Shown piece by piece: positions 51,825 through 61,210 of a stretch of DNA of 64,000 nucleotides; position 1 is the stretch's first letter, and each line of letters opens with the position of its first letter. Made by a program: the position numbers and the translations under genes. A model generated the notes under the pieces. That model saw only the letters and a program-made list of their open reading frames with translations, made no database searches and was not told the origin of the DNA. Source of the stretch: Roseburia rectibacter (GTDB taxonomy: Bacteria > Bacillota > Clostridia > Lachnospirales > Lachnospiraceae); contig NZ_CP092473.1 of NCBI RefSeq assembly GCF_014287515.2, forward strand, positions 3,383,501 to 3,447,500, read 5' to 3'.

Positions 51825-52979
51825 CTATAAAAACACTCTCTCAAGTGCCCTCGAATACTCTCTCGCCTCGTGGTACATATTTGCGATTCCCTGTTCCATG
51901 TCGCCGGCATATTCAGCTTCATGCTCTGGCAGGGATGCGCGCGCTGCAGTGCGCGCGATCGTTTCGGCAAGCTGTTTCGGATCATGTGGATCAAAAAGAA
52001 CACATTTTTTGTTCTGCTGTTCCTGATGTACCGGGATGTTTGACAAAAGTACAACTTTATCAAGTACTTTTGCATCCTCTAAGACCGTCCCCCATCCCTC
52101 ACAGAGTGATGGCTGTACGATAAACTGTGCATTCTTCATGATCGCAAGCTGCTCGGTACGCTCCACAAATCCTAACAATTTTATATTAGCACAAACTGCA
52201 TCTGATTCCATGATCTTTCTCAATTTATCGATATATTCCGGGTTACGGTAATCTTTCAGATTGCCGGTAAATACAAAATCATAATCACAGAGTCTGCCCT
52301 CTTTTAACAGACATTCGATTGCTTCTACCATAACGATATGATTTTTATGCTGCCAGAACTGGTTCGGAATATAAATATATTTTCGCTTCAGATCAAACTT
52401 TTCACGGACACTCTGCTCTAATTCCGGTGTAATGGCACGCACTTCCGGTTCAATGTAAGATACAAAATGTACCACTTCAACCGAGCATCGGTGTCCCGGA
52501 TAGAAACGCTCTAAATCCCTTGCCGCATCGAAACTGCTTAAAACCATCGGATTATCGCTTCCTGTCATGGCAAGATCATTTTTTTCTTTGTGTGCCAACT
52601 CCTCTGCGCCGAAAAACTCCGGCAGGGTTCTGTGCTGAAAGTCAGGTATCCAGAAGATACCTTTCTTTTTAAAGAGTTTTCCGATCTTGTTGAGTTCTAA
52701 GGCATAGCAGTATTTCACTCCGCCAAACCAGATCAGACGCATCTCATAGAGTGCCAGTTTTATTTTATTATTTCCATCAAAAATACGGACATCGACATTT
52801 GAGTTACCTTTAAAGCAGTCAAAGATATCTGCGTGTTCCGGATCGATCAAAAGCACCAGTGAAAAGCGCTCCATGATATTTTCATTCTGCAGGCAGCTGA
52901 ATATAATGTTCTTAATATAATAAAGTCCACCGATCCATCCTCTGTTTCCAAGTCCGTTAAATAAAATCTTTTTTTTCAT
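51825..52979 (-). CDS. family 4 glycosyltransferase
   Basis: A 384-residue GT-B enzyme. KILFNGLGNRGWIGGLYYIKN begins the acceptor domain. The donor domain holds YIPNQFWQHKNHIVMVEAI, GFVERTEQLAIMKNAQFIV and SLCEGWGTVLEDAKVLDK with E-x7-E. Start 52979 has GGAG 8 bases upstream; the frame is open to 53021 but without a good ribosome site there. Donor unknown. Confidence 0.88.
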   Translation of the reverse strand: MKKKILFNGLGNRGWIGGLYYIKNIIFSCLQNENIMERFSLVLLIDPEHADIFDCFKGNSNVDVRIFDGNNKIKLALYEMRLIWFGGVKYCYALELNKIGKLFKKKGIFWIPDFQHRTLPEFFGAEELAHKEKNDLAMTGSDNPMVLSSFDAARDLERFYPGHRCSVEVVHFVSYIEPEVRAITPELEQSVREKFDLKRKYIYIPNQFWQHKNHIVMVEAIECLLKEGRLCDYDFVFTGNLKDYRNPEYIDKLRKIMESDAVCANIKLLGFVERTEQLAIMKNAQFIVQPSLCEGWGTVLEDAKVLDKVVLLSNIPVHQEQQNKKCVLFDPHDPKQLAETIARTAARASLPEHEAEYAGDMEQGIANMYHEAREYSRALERVFL

Positions 52980-53046
52980 TATGAAACTCCAATCCTGTGT
53001 GTGGAAAATATAATTTTTCACACGATAATCCTAAGTTCTGAGCAGC

Positions 53047-54207
53047 TCATTTTTTCTGCATCAACACATACGAAAGTGCCTCGATACAGCCCTTTGATAC
53101 CTGTTCAAAAGAAAATTCATGCGCCTTTTCGTAACTCCTTTTTCCCATGGCAGATGCCGTATCTCCCGCAGAAACCTTTTTTATTGTCTCCGCAAATTCA
53201 TCCGTATTTTCCGGATCAATGATATATCCGTTTCTGCCATCTTCGACAAGATCGAAAGCTCCATCTGCATACTTCGATGAAATGATCGGAAGTGACGCAC
53301 ACATTGCCTCTAAAAGTACAAGTCCAAAACAATCTTCCCTTGTCGGAAGTACAAAGGCATCCGCCGTGCGGTATAATTTCTGCAGCGGTTCACCCTCCTG
53401 ATATCCCAAAAATTCCACACGGTCGGAAATTCCAAGTTCTGCGCACTGCTTTTTCAGCAGATCTTTTTCCTGCCCCTCTCCGACGATCCAGAGTCTCACA
53501 TTCTGCGGTGTTTTTGCGATTGCCGGCAGTAACAGGTCAAGTCCCTTACGCTGGATCAGGCTTCCGACATATAAAAGCTGAACCTGCATATCCTGTACTG
53601 CACAAGCAGCATCTGTGCTTCTGTCCGGCACGCTTTTTTGTGGTGTATCCGGTCTTTTATACAGATATTTATCAATATCCACAGTCAGATATGAAATAAA
53701 ACATTTCTTTTCATCGGCACCGTAAGCGATCTGTGCTTTTTTCGATGCTGTGCTGCTCGCGATAAAAGCTGCAGCCCTCTTTATGATATAGCTTCTCGAC
53801 AGCCGCTGTACTTTTCCGATATTTTTTTCGGAATTTAAGGTACCATCCGTCCAGCTGATAAACGGTATCTTTTTCTTCCGGCACCAATGTACTGCACGAA
53901 GGATCGTCGGGTTGTACTCCATGGCAAAAACCGCATCCGGCGCGATCTCTTTCAAAGTTTTTTCCACCCCTGTCGGAATAAACACATAACGGTCATCAAA
54001 TCTTTTTCTGATAATGATCGTCTTTGACTTTAAGAAATGATAATGTTCGATCTCCTCCATCTCTACATTCCACTTCCGGTTTTCCATGCCTGCGCCGGAA
54101 AAAATAATATGAAATTCATATTCCGGGAAGTTTTTCTGCATATAAGAAAAGAAATCCACCCGGTATGGCGATGGTATATTTGTGATAAATACTGCCTTTT
54201 TTTTCAT
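53047..54207 (-). CDS. family 4 glycosyltransferase
   Basis: A 386-residue GT-B enzyme of the GT4 family. AVFITNIPSPYRVDFFSYM opens the protein, and VLPTREDCFGLVLLEAMCASLP gives the E-x7-E donor-binding motif. An insert near residues 195-205 (RSTDAACAVQDMQVQL) is unusual for the family. It overlaps the preceding GT4 gene by four bases. Confidence 0.9.
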   Translation of the reverse strand: MKKKAVFITNIPSPYRVDFFSYMQKNFPEYEFHIIFSGAGMENRKWNVEMEEIEHYHFLKSKTIIIRKRFDDRYVFIPTGVEKTLKEIAPDAVFAMEYNPTILRAVHWCRKKKIPFISWTDGTLNSEKNIGKVQRLSRSYIIKRAAAFIASSTASKKAQIAYGADEKKCFISYLTVDIDKYLYKRPDTPQKSVPDRSTDAACAVQDMQVQLLYVGSLIQRKGLDLLLPAIAKTPQNVRLWIVGEGQEKDLLKKQCAELGISDRVEFLGYQEGEPLQKLYRTADAFVLPTREDCFGLVLLEAMCASLPIISSKYADGAFDLVEDGRNGYIIDPENTDEFAETIKKVSAGDTASAMGKRSYEKAHEFSFEQVSKGCIEALSYVLMQKK

Positions 54208-55409
54208 TGTTCTTTTTCCTCTGAAATGCTGTGGTAGATACTGATAAGTTTCTGATAGTTATCCTCTGGTCTTAAGCGGTGCTGGTAAAACTCTCTCGCA
54301 TTTTCCTTTAAGGTATTCAGATCCATCTGTTCAAATTCACAGACTTTTTTTGCAAGATCCTCGACGGAATTGTACTCAAATTTTACGCCTGTCACACCCT
54401 CATTCACCATACCGTCCATATTTCCGACACGACCTGCAATTACCGGAACACCAAAGGAATATGCCTCCGCGATCGTCATTGCAAACGCCTCATAACACTG
54501 GGAGGTCATAATGACTGCCTTTGCATTATAAAATTTCTCAGTCATTTCTTCTTTCTGCAGATAACCTAAAAACCGGACATTTTTCATATTATGGGTGCTG
54601 ACATATGACTGCATCTCATCCATCATTGGTCCTGTTCCTGCAACATAAAGCATTTTATCCGGCAGTTTTTCAAATGCCTTTACCGCAACATCAATTCCCT
54701 TTAATGCTTCGACTCTTCCTGCAAAAAGATAATATTCCTCTTTGGGCTGCTTCCTGACCGGAACGAGTCCATCCGCAAAAGTAAAGTTTGGTTTGATATA
54801 AACACGCTTCGGATCAACAATCTTTTTTCCAGGATCCAGGGAACTTAACAGTTTGTTTTTATTAAACTCGGTCAGACAGATAAAGTTCACACGATAATAA
54901 GTTCCAAGGAAACGATGAATCCAAAGAATTGCTGAGCTTACCATTGTCTGTATCTTACTTCCACGGTAGCATTTATGCCTGATCGCACATTTTAAACCAC
55001 CGTCCACACACTCCTCGCAGATCACATCATTGCGGAAAAAAGATCCTGCCGGACAGAGCATGCGGAAGTTATGAAGCGTCTGTACCACCGGCACCTTACA
55101 CCCAAATGCTGCATAAAATACAGATGGGCTTACCATCATCAGCGTATTGTGTACATGCACGATATCAATTTTATTTTCGCGAATGATCTTTTTTACTTCC
55201 CGGCAGGTCTTAAATGAATAAATCGCAGTAAATGGAATCAGAAGTTTTTTTAACTTTCCTCCTTCATTCAGCTCTTTGTTGCTGCGGTAATAAGTAAAAA
55301 CCTCATGCCCGTGATCTTCTAAAAGTTTCTTTTCATTGCGTACCACAACATCTTCCCCACCCGGGATCTGATAAAAATTATGAATTTGAAGAATACGATA
55401 TTTTTCCAT
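54204..55409 (-). CDS. family 4 glycosyltransferase
   Basis: A 401-residue GT4 enzyme. Typical EpsF/CapM-like N-terminus (ILQIHNFYQIPGGEDVVVRN), IDIVHVHNTLMMVSP and VVQTLHNFRMLCPAGSFFRN. The donor domain has YLFAGRVEALKGIDVAVKAF and TSQCYEAFAMTIAEAYSFGVP. A cysteine-rich segment (ICEECVDGGLKCAIRHKCYRG) may bind metal. The start lies 32 bases inside the polymerase gene and has AGGAG upstream. Confidence 0.92.
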   Translation of the reverse strand: MEKYRILQIHNFYQIPGGEDVVVRNEKKLLEDHGHEVFTYYRSNKELNEGGKLKKLLIPFTAIYSFKTCREVKKIIRENKIDIVHVHNTLMMVSPSVFYAAFGCKVPVVQTLHNFRMLCPAGSFFRNDVICEECVDGGLKCAIRHKCYRGSKIQTMVSSAILWIHRFLGTYYRVNFICLTEFNKNKLLSSLDPGKKIVDPKRVYIKPNFTFADGLVPVRKQPKEEYYLFAGRVEALKGIDVAVKAFEKLPDKMLYVAGTGPMMDEMQSYVSTHNMKNVRFLGYLQKEEMTEKFYNAKAVIMTSQCYEAFAMTIAEAYSFGVPVIAGRVGNMDGMVNEGVTGVKFEYNSVEDLAKKVCEFEQMDLNTLKENAREFYQHRLRPEDNYQKLISIYHSISEEKEQ

Positions 55410-56556
55410 GTTTCTCCTCTTTTTTACCTTCTTTGATCTGATTTGACAGATTCGGATATAAAAGAATCCCCACCAATAAGATAAACGGATTCATAAATCC
55501 ATTCAGTACAAACTGCTCCATGATCGCATACAATGAAAATACAGAAAGCATGACAAGTTCTTTATAACAGCCTGCCTGATAAAGTTTTACCATTGCCAGA
55601 ACGATCACCGCAAAAAACACCAGTGCAAAGATCCATCCACAATACAGTAAAATATGCATGTAAGAGTTATCGATCAATCCATGATAGCTTGCATAAAAAA
55701 GTTCCTGATTCCTTGGAAGCAGTGCAAGTCCCTGATCCTGATAATATTCTCCCATGATATGTACCCTTCCTGATACATACCGGTCAATCATCTTCATCAC
55801 GGAATTTTCATTGTCAAAAAATACCATCATAACAAAACTAAACAATGCTCCAACTGGAACTGACAGCACAAAAATAAATTTTGCATATTTATTTTTTATC
55901 AGTTTATCATATGCAATCAGAACCCATGCAAATATGAAAACAAGAATACCGGTACGACAGAATGTCAGCTCATAAAAAAGAAACGCCGCCGCAAAGGTAC
56001 AAATAAACCACCATCCATTTAGTTTTTCATAGTAAGAATAAACCAGCAGGATAAGCAGAAGGAAAATCGTAAGGTATGCGGTATTCGGCTCATTAAATCC
56101 AAAGCTGTATACCGGCACCTCGACATATTGTGCATTCGGGGTTGTCTTATAACCAATATCGTAAACCCCGTATACCGATCCTATCACCATAACAGCCGCT
56201 ACGAATAACCGTATCCATACCGAAATTCCAATCAATTTCCCAAATTGCACATCTTTCATTCCTATGATGGTCAGGAACAAAAACAACAGTGTTGCCTTTT
56301 TTGTCATGACCCAGATGAACATTCCGGCACCCAATAAAAGTGCAATGATCACAACTTCTCTCAAAGTATATCTTGTCGTAATAAATTTGATACCAAGAAG
56401 GATAATTCCCGATAACATGAAAAATTTATAGATCTGGTCACTGCTGTCATAGCCAAATGCCTTTACTAACACATTGATTGCAAAATAGCCATAATACGCA
56501 ATGATCCCTATACTTTTCCAATCGTTTTCCTGTATCCATTTCCTGATCTGATCCAT
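55378..56556 (-). CDS. Wzy-like polysaccharide polymerase
   Basis: A 392-residue polytopic membrane protein with about ten helices, of the O-antigen polymerase type. A conserved outside loop near YSFGFNEPNTAYLTIFLL and a second near DNSYMHILLYCGWIFAL are the usual positions of Wzy activity. The family has low sequence identity, so the call rests on topology and company (Wzx, Wzz, GTs). It abuts the membrane-pair gene 56557-57357 with no gap. Confidence 0.8.
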   Translation of the reverse strand: MDQIRKWIQENDWKSIGIIAYYGYFAINVLVKAFGYDSSDQIYKFFMLSGIILLGIKFITTRYTLREVVIIALLLGAGMFIWVMTKKATLLFLFLTIIGMKDVQFGKLIGISVWIRLFVAAVMVIGSVYGVYDIGYKTTPNAQYVEVPVYSFGFNEPNTAYLTIFLLLILLVYSYYEKLNGWWFICTFAAAFLFYELTFCRTGILVFIFAWVLIAYDKLIKNKYAKFIFVLSVPVGALFSFVMMVFFDNENSVMKMIDRYVSGRVHIMGEYYQDQGLALLPRNQELFYASYHGLIDNSYMHILLYCGWIFALVFFAVIVLAMVKLYQAGCYKELVMLSVFSLYAIMEQFVLNGFMNPFILLVGILLYPNLSNQIKEGKKEEKHGKISYSSNS

Positions 56557-57357
56557 CTATTCTTCTCCACGTATATAAATGATATAATCTCCGGTTTCCA
56601 TATAATAGTGATACCCATACGGTGTCATATCATCCGGCAGTTCCTTCTCCTCGCGGTTAAAGCACAAAAATACGAGCCCGTTTCGTTTTGCAATCTCCGT
56701 CACTACTTCCATATCCGGCTTTTCCTGACACATCTGCTGATGCATGGCATCCTCATCCTCGCCAATGCCGGAGATAAATCCACCGACATTTCTGCCGTAA
56801 AACAGTCCGATATCACAGCGATACTGTCTGATATAACAGAATAACTCATCTGGCACAACAGCTTTTACTTTCCAGCTGTAACCTGAATTTCCTATAATAT
56901 CAGCAACATCTATCGCCGCCTGCGGAAGTTTATATTCATTTTCTGCCTCTGTAAAGGTCGTTTCGCTGTAAATCCTTTGTCCACTGACCATGATCGTAAC
57001 AAGTGCCGCCACAAAGACTGCCACACGCACTGCCTGTTTTTTCCATCTGCAGATCAGCCATACTATCACATATGCTACAGAAAATGAAATTGGAAGCATC
57101 CAGAATAATCTCCAGTATACACCGGCAAAAAAACGACTGCCGACGTAACGGTAAAACAATGGATTAAATATAAATAACAGTACTAAAACAGACGGCCACA
57201 CAAGAAAACGCACTGCCTGTTTTTCCTCTTTGTACTTTTTTCCAAGTAAAAATATCGCCACAACCGCAGCACAAAACAGTGCCCAGTGTAAAAGACCGGT
57301 ACGTCCGCCAATAAAATTTTTAAAATTGTCCAGTATTGAATAAAAATCTGCTGCCAT
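56557..57357 (-). CDS. membrane protein, second half of split pair A
   Basis: A 266-residue protein. About four helices with VWPSVLVLLFIFNPLFYRY and YWRLFWMLPISFSVAY precede a soluble part with EYKLPQAAIDVADIIGN, VVPDELFCYIRQYRCDIG and the end TGDYIIYIRGEE. These blocks are matched in order by pairs B and C. It follows its first half by 12 bases. Unknown function. Confidence 0.7.
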   Translation of the reverse strand: MAADFYSILDNFKNFIGGRTGLLHWALFCAAVVAIFLLGKKYKEEKQAVRFLVWPSVLVLLFIFNPLFYRYVGSRFFAGVYWRLFWMLPISFSVAYVIVWLICRWKKQAVRVAVFVAALVTIMVSGQRIYSETTFTEAENEYKLPQAAIDVADIIGNSGYSWKVKAVVPDELFCYIRQYRCDIGLFYGRNVGGFISGIGEDEDAMHQQMCQEKPDMEVVTEIAKRNGLVFLCFNREEKELPDDMTPYGYHYYMETGDYIIYIRGEE

Positions 57358-57369
57358 ATTTCTTTCCTT

Positions 57370-58443
57370 TTAAATTCCCGCTGTATAATAAATCATATAA
57401 ACAGCACATGGCAGTGCTGCTATCCATATACAAAGCACGCGTTTAAAATTTCTGTAATATATTCCATCTAAAAGTCCATATAATCCCATCATGACAGGTG
57501 CCATAATAATTCCCATACCTGATAAAAGGGACGATGCAAAACCCACAACATACAATGGTGCCACCCATCTCATACTCTGCTTTCCACTCTGAAAGATCGA
57601 ATAAAACAAATACATCAATAACGGCAGAATAAATCCTGCCACGATTGCTTTCCCCTGCCAGATACGCAGTAAAAACATCGCTGAGAGTGTATGTGTTGAT
57701 GTAAAATCCCAAATATGAAATATGGATAAAACAATCAGAAACAATGCCGTTTTCTCCGGATTGCCACGAAACAGAATATTTCCGATCATCCCATACAGCA
57801 CATAACAGATAATGATCATAAAAAATGGGAAATAGGTATGTGAAAATATTGCAGGGGCAATTCCTGATATCCTGCAGTACATAGACACATACATTGTCCA
57901 CGGAGAAGTTACATCTTTCCTTACTTCCCCTACATCCCAGTACATATATTCATCCGTGATCGGATCATCCACAAGCATCGTATCATGTACTACCGCAGAG
58001 ACTTCTTCGGAAACAAATCTTGCATCATCATCATCAATATGCTGGTAATGATACGATATCCATGCCTGCGTAAAGATCAGAACGGCTGCAAGTACTGCAA
58101 ATATGACTGTCTGTCCGTCTATTTTCTTTTTAATTTTTTCCCTGTCTTTCTCCGCTGCCAGATTTCCCTGTCTTTTTAACAACAGGATAAACTCAACAAC
58201 AGAAAGTATTGCGAGAAGTATTTTCCACAGATTTATTGCCTGTGTCAGTGTTTTCCCAGTCAGTATCATTGGTACAAGTAATATCTGTCCCAATGCAAAC
58301 ATGCTGACCAATCCAAGTACCCATGCACTGCAAAAACGTATACAGGCTCCTTTTATATCCAGATACACAACCCACAACAATCCAAACCACACAGGAAGCA
58401 GTACAAATAATACAAGCATATAAATAAAATCTTTATAAATCAT
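57370..58443 (-). CDS. polytopic membrane protein, first half of split pair A (DUF6077-like)
   Basis: A 357-residue protein with about ten helices. The outside loop between helices holds HIDDDDARFVSEEVSAVVHD and then DVTSPWTMYVSMYCRISG. An acidic pair in the first large outside loop is the hallmark position of the GT-C glycosyltransferase fold. The gene overlaps the end of the Wzz-like gene by 11 bases and lies 12 bases from its second half. GT-C function is an inference and the family name needs a profile search. Confidence 0.7.
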   Translation of the reverse strand: MIYKDFIYMLVLFVLLPVWFGLLWVVYLDIKGACIRFCSAWVLGLVSMFALGQILLVPMILTGKTLTQAINLWKILLAILSVVEFILLLKRQGNLAAEKDREKIKKKIDGQTVIFAVLAAVLIFTQAWISYHYQHIDDDDARFVSEEVSAVVHDTMLVDDPITDEYMYWDVGEVRKDVTSPWTMYVSMYCRISGIAPAIFSHTYFPFFMIIICYVLYGMIGNILFRGNPEKTALFLIVLSIFHIWDFTSTHTLSAMFLLRIWQGKAIVAGFILPLLMYLFYSIFQSGKQSMRWVAPLYVVGFASSLLSGMGIIMAPVMMGLYGLLDGIYYRNFKRVLCIWIAALPCAVYMIYYTAGI

Positions 58444-59719
58444 ACACTAACACTCCATCCAGATGGATATGATTAATTTCGGTTGTATTTTTTATCATGT
58501 AAAGAGTTTCCATTCTTGTATTTCTGCGGCCGCAAACCACAAGATTTTTGTCACAGAGTGCTGCTGCCTTATATCCTTCTGACACTTTTTCTGCATCTCT
58601 TCCATTAATGATAATATACTCATACTGTTTTGAAAAACGTTCTAACAGCTCTTTAAATTTTTCATTACCTACAAGATCAAATCCCTTTTCCTGCTTGGTA
58701 TTTCGTTTTACCGTATCCAGATATTCATTCATCTGCTGCAGTTTTAATTCCGTTGTATCTCCCATAATATAGGCACTTAAAGATGCTTCTTCGCTTTCGG
58801 CTGCATTCAGATCGATCAGCAGTGTTTTTTTCTTTTCATTTGCATAACACATTGCAAGACATGACGCAGTCGTATCGGCAAATCTTCCGACAGTCAGACA
58901 ATTAATTTTCTGACATCCCTGCCCTTTCGAATTGCTTAAAAACAATGCTGCTTTTTTGTAGGTTTCCTCTTCTTCATTCTTTTTCGTGATCACATCAACG
59001 ATCTGGGTTTCCAGACATTCCTGTATTTCCTGTGCATCCTTTGGTTTCTTATAAATCATGATCCAGAGTGTGTAACATACAACTTCCAGTAAAATTCCAA
59101 GCAGGATTCCTGCCGTGACCGCCTTTAACACTGCCTGCCGGAACTCTGAATTTGAAATAGTATAAGAAGCAACTTTTTCTACCCTGCGCACGGATGCCGG
59201 CTCATCAAGTATCGAAAAACACTTTGTTCCATATCCCTTTTGTGTCACAGTATCCAATGCCTGGATCAGTCCGTTCATAAATGTAATTGCCTGTTCCTCA
59301 TCATCTACAGCATAATCCCAGCTCGTTCTTGGATATACAACAAAAAAAGTAACAACGTCCGATGCCTCTGTCTGCTCACCGTCAAACATATCTGTAAACG
59401 CCTGTTGTGTCAGCTCGATTCCTGTCAGTTTGCAGAATTCCTGATATACACTTCTGCTCTTTGCGATCTTCATAATATTAGTGCCACGTTCCACCAGACC
59501 TTCAGAATTATATTCTGTTAAAAGCACCGATGCTTCCACCTGCATTTTTTCATCATAAGTTTCCGCCTCAATATAAGGCATCAGGGTTTTCGCCTTATAT
59601 CCCCCTACAATAACTGCAAAAAGAACTGCCATAATAGCTGCAAGCCACCATTTTCTTAAGTTATACTTCAGAACATCCATCAAACTATATTCTTTTCTGC
59701 TCTCATATCTCTGACTCAT
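58433..59719 (-). CDS. Wzz/YveK-BY-kinase-like protein with degenerate P-loop
   Basis: A 428-residue protein. Two membrane helices (about 25-45 and 205-230) enclose a Wzz-type outside domain, and a cytoplasmic domain of the BY-kinase fold follows. In this domain the Walker A is lost (LTVGRFADTTASCLAM where GxxxxGKS/T is expected), Walker A' keeps TLLIDLNA, and Walker B reads YEYIIINGRD instead of an Asp-ending motif. The Tyr-rich tail of active kinases is absent. It may set chain length without kinase activity. Confidence 0.85.
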   Translation of the reverse strand: MSQRYESRKEYSLMDVLKYNLRKWWLAAIMAVLFAVIVGGYKAKTLMPYIEAETYDEKMQVEASVLLTEYNSEGLVERGTNIMKIAKSRSVYQEFCKLTGIELTQQAFTDMFDGEQTEASDVVTFFVVYPRTSWDYAVDDEEQAITFMNGLIQALDTVTQKGYGTKCFSILDEPASVRRVEKVASYTISNSEFRQAVLKAVTAGILLGILLEVVCYTLWIMIYKKPKDAQEIQECLETQIVDVITKKNEEEETYKKAALFLSNSKGQGCQKINCLTVGRFADTTASCLAMCYANEKKKTLLIDLNAAESEEASLSAYIMGDTTELKLQQMNEYLDTVKRNTKQEKGFDLVGNEKFKELLERFSKQYEYIIINGRDAEKVSEGYKAAALCDKNLVVCGRRNTRMETLYMIKNTTEINHIHLDGVLVYDL

Positions 59720-59733
59720 ATCAGGTCTCCTTT

Positions 59734-61155
59734 CTATTCTCCGCCTTTTTCAAATACCACTTTTATTGTCTTTAAGATAATCTTGATATCCAGACCAATA
59801 CTCCAGTTATCTATATACTGCACATCCAGTTTCACAACTTCCTCAAAATCACTGATCTCATTTCGTCCACTGACCTGCCACAACCCGGTAATACCAGGTT
59901 TGGCACTTAAACGGCGTTTCTGATGAGATTCATACTGTTTGAACTCATCTACCGTCGGTGGTCTTGTTCCGACTAAACTCATATCGCCTTTTAAAACATT
60001 GAAGAACTGTGGAAGTTCATCAATACTGGTCTTGCGGATGAATTTTCCGACTTTCGTGATACGCGGATCATCTTTCATTTTAAACATCAGACCATTCATC
60101 TCATTCTGGCTTTCCAGTTCCTTTTTCCGCTCCTCCGCGTCCTTATACATCGAGCGGAATTTATAGATCTTAAAAAACCTGCCGTTCTTACCGACACGTT
60201 TCTGCGCAAAAAACAGTGGTCCCGGAGACTCGATCAGAAGCGGCGGTGCTAAAAATACTGTCACAACCGCAGTGATCGCAAGTCCAATGATCGAACCTAT
60301 GATATCCATCACACGCTTGATAAAAAGCATTTTCCAGTCATAGGACTGGTTGGAAAATGTAACAACCGGAATATTTCCCATCATATTAAAACTCTTATGA
60401 TAATCGTCGAACTTGTTTAAGATCTCAATGGTCACATGTACCATTGCCCCCATATCTTCAAAACGGTTAACAACTTCCGCGAGAGAATCTCCAGACTCAT
60501 AAGGCACACTGATGAAAACCTCATCAACGATCTGTTCTTTTACATACTGGAACATGTTATCATAATTCGCAACGACCTGAACACCGTGATACCATTTTCC
60601 GATCTGGTTGTCATCAATGATCGCAATACTTGCAAGACGATGTATCCAGTCACCGGAATGGTCAGCATCCGCGATGACCTTTTCCACGCGGTCTGCCGTT
60701 GTGACCAAAAAGACCTGATTATTTGCTCTTTTATTCCGGTAAACACGCAACAGATAATATTTAATTACAATATGCACACCAAAATACAGGCACATATTTA
60801 CCAGTGCAATACAAAAATATACGCCTCGTGACGCCTCCGCATTATTATGCTGTAAAAAGATGGTCAGTGCTGTCACAAAGATCAGCACAACACTGGCTTT
60901 GATTGCTGCCCACAATTCCTGAAATACACTGCGGTCAATGAAGCGATTTTCAATATCCGAAAAAAGCATTACCAGCATGTAAATAACCATTACAATGCCA
61001 AAGCTCTCCATCAGCTCTATTTTCATGTTCGCAATGGAAACATTTCGATAGCCTACCAGCCACAGGTATCCACCCCCGAAATAACTCACGGCAAAGCATA
61101 CCAAATCTGCCAGCAGTAAAATGATACTCTGAATTTTTTCTCTTGTCTGGTACAT
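59734..61155 (-). CDS. initiating polyprenyl glycosylphosphotransferase (WbaP/CpsE-like)
   Basis: A 473-residue protein with about five N-terminal helices, a CoA-binding-like domain (VIADADHSGDWIHRLASIAI) and the sugar transferase core: KRVMDIIGSIIGLAITAVV, FFAQKRVGKNGRFF, KFRSMYKDAE, RKTSIDELPQFFNVLKGDMS, LVGTRPPTVDE and GITGLWQVSGRNE. It starts a lipid-linked repeat unit. Start 61155 has AAAGGAC 6 bases upstream and avoids a 116-base overlap with the next gene that a start at 61326 would give. Confidence 0.95.
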   Translation of the reverse strand: MYQTREKIQSIILLLADLVCFAVSYFGGGYLWLVGYRNVSIANMKIELMESFGIVMVIYMLVMLFSDIENRFIDRSVFQELWAAIKASVVLIFVTALTIFLQHNNAEASRGVYFCIALVNMCLYFGVHIVIKYYLLRVYRNKRANNQVFLVTTADRVEKVIADADHSGDWIHRLASIAIIDDNQIGKWYHGVQVVANYDNMFQYVKEQIVDEVFISVPYESGDSLAEVVNRFEDMGAMVHVTIEILNKFDDYHKSFNMMGNIPVVTFSNQSYDWKMLFIKRVMDIIGSIIGLAITAVVTVFLAPPLLIESPGPLFFAQKRVGKNGRFFKIYKFRSMYKDAEERKKELESQNEMNGLMFKMKDDPRITKVGKFIRKTSIDELPQFFNVLKGDMSLVGTRPPTVDEFKQYESHQKRRLSAKPGITGLWQVSGRNEISDFEEVVKLDVQYIDNWSIGLDIKIILKTIKVVFEKGGE

Positions 61156-61210
61156 GTCAAGTCCTTTCCTTTCCCCCGGTTTCACAGTCAGATGGCACGG
61201 CTGCCCACTG

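Noticed and set aside
58433..59719. Active BY-kinase annotation
   Set aside because: The Walker A and B residues needed for ATP use are missing, so only the Wzz-like role is supported.
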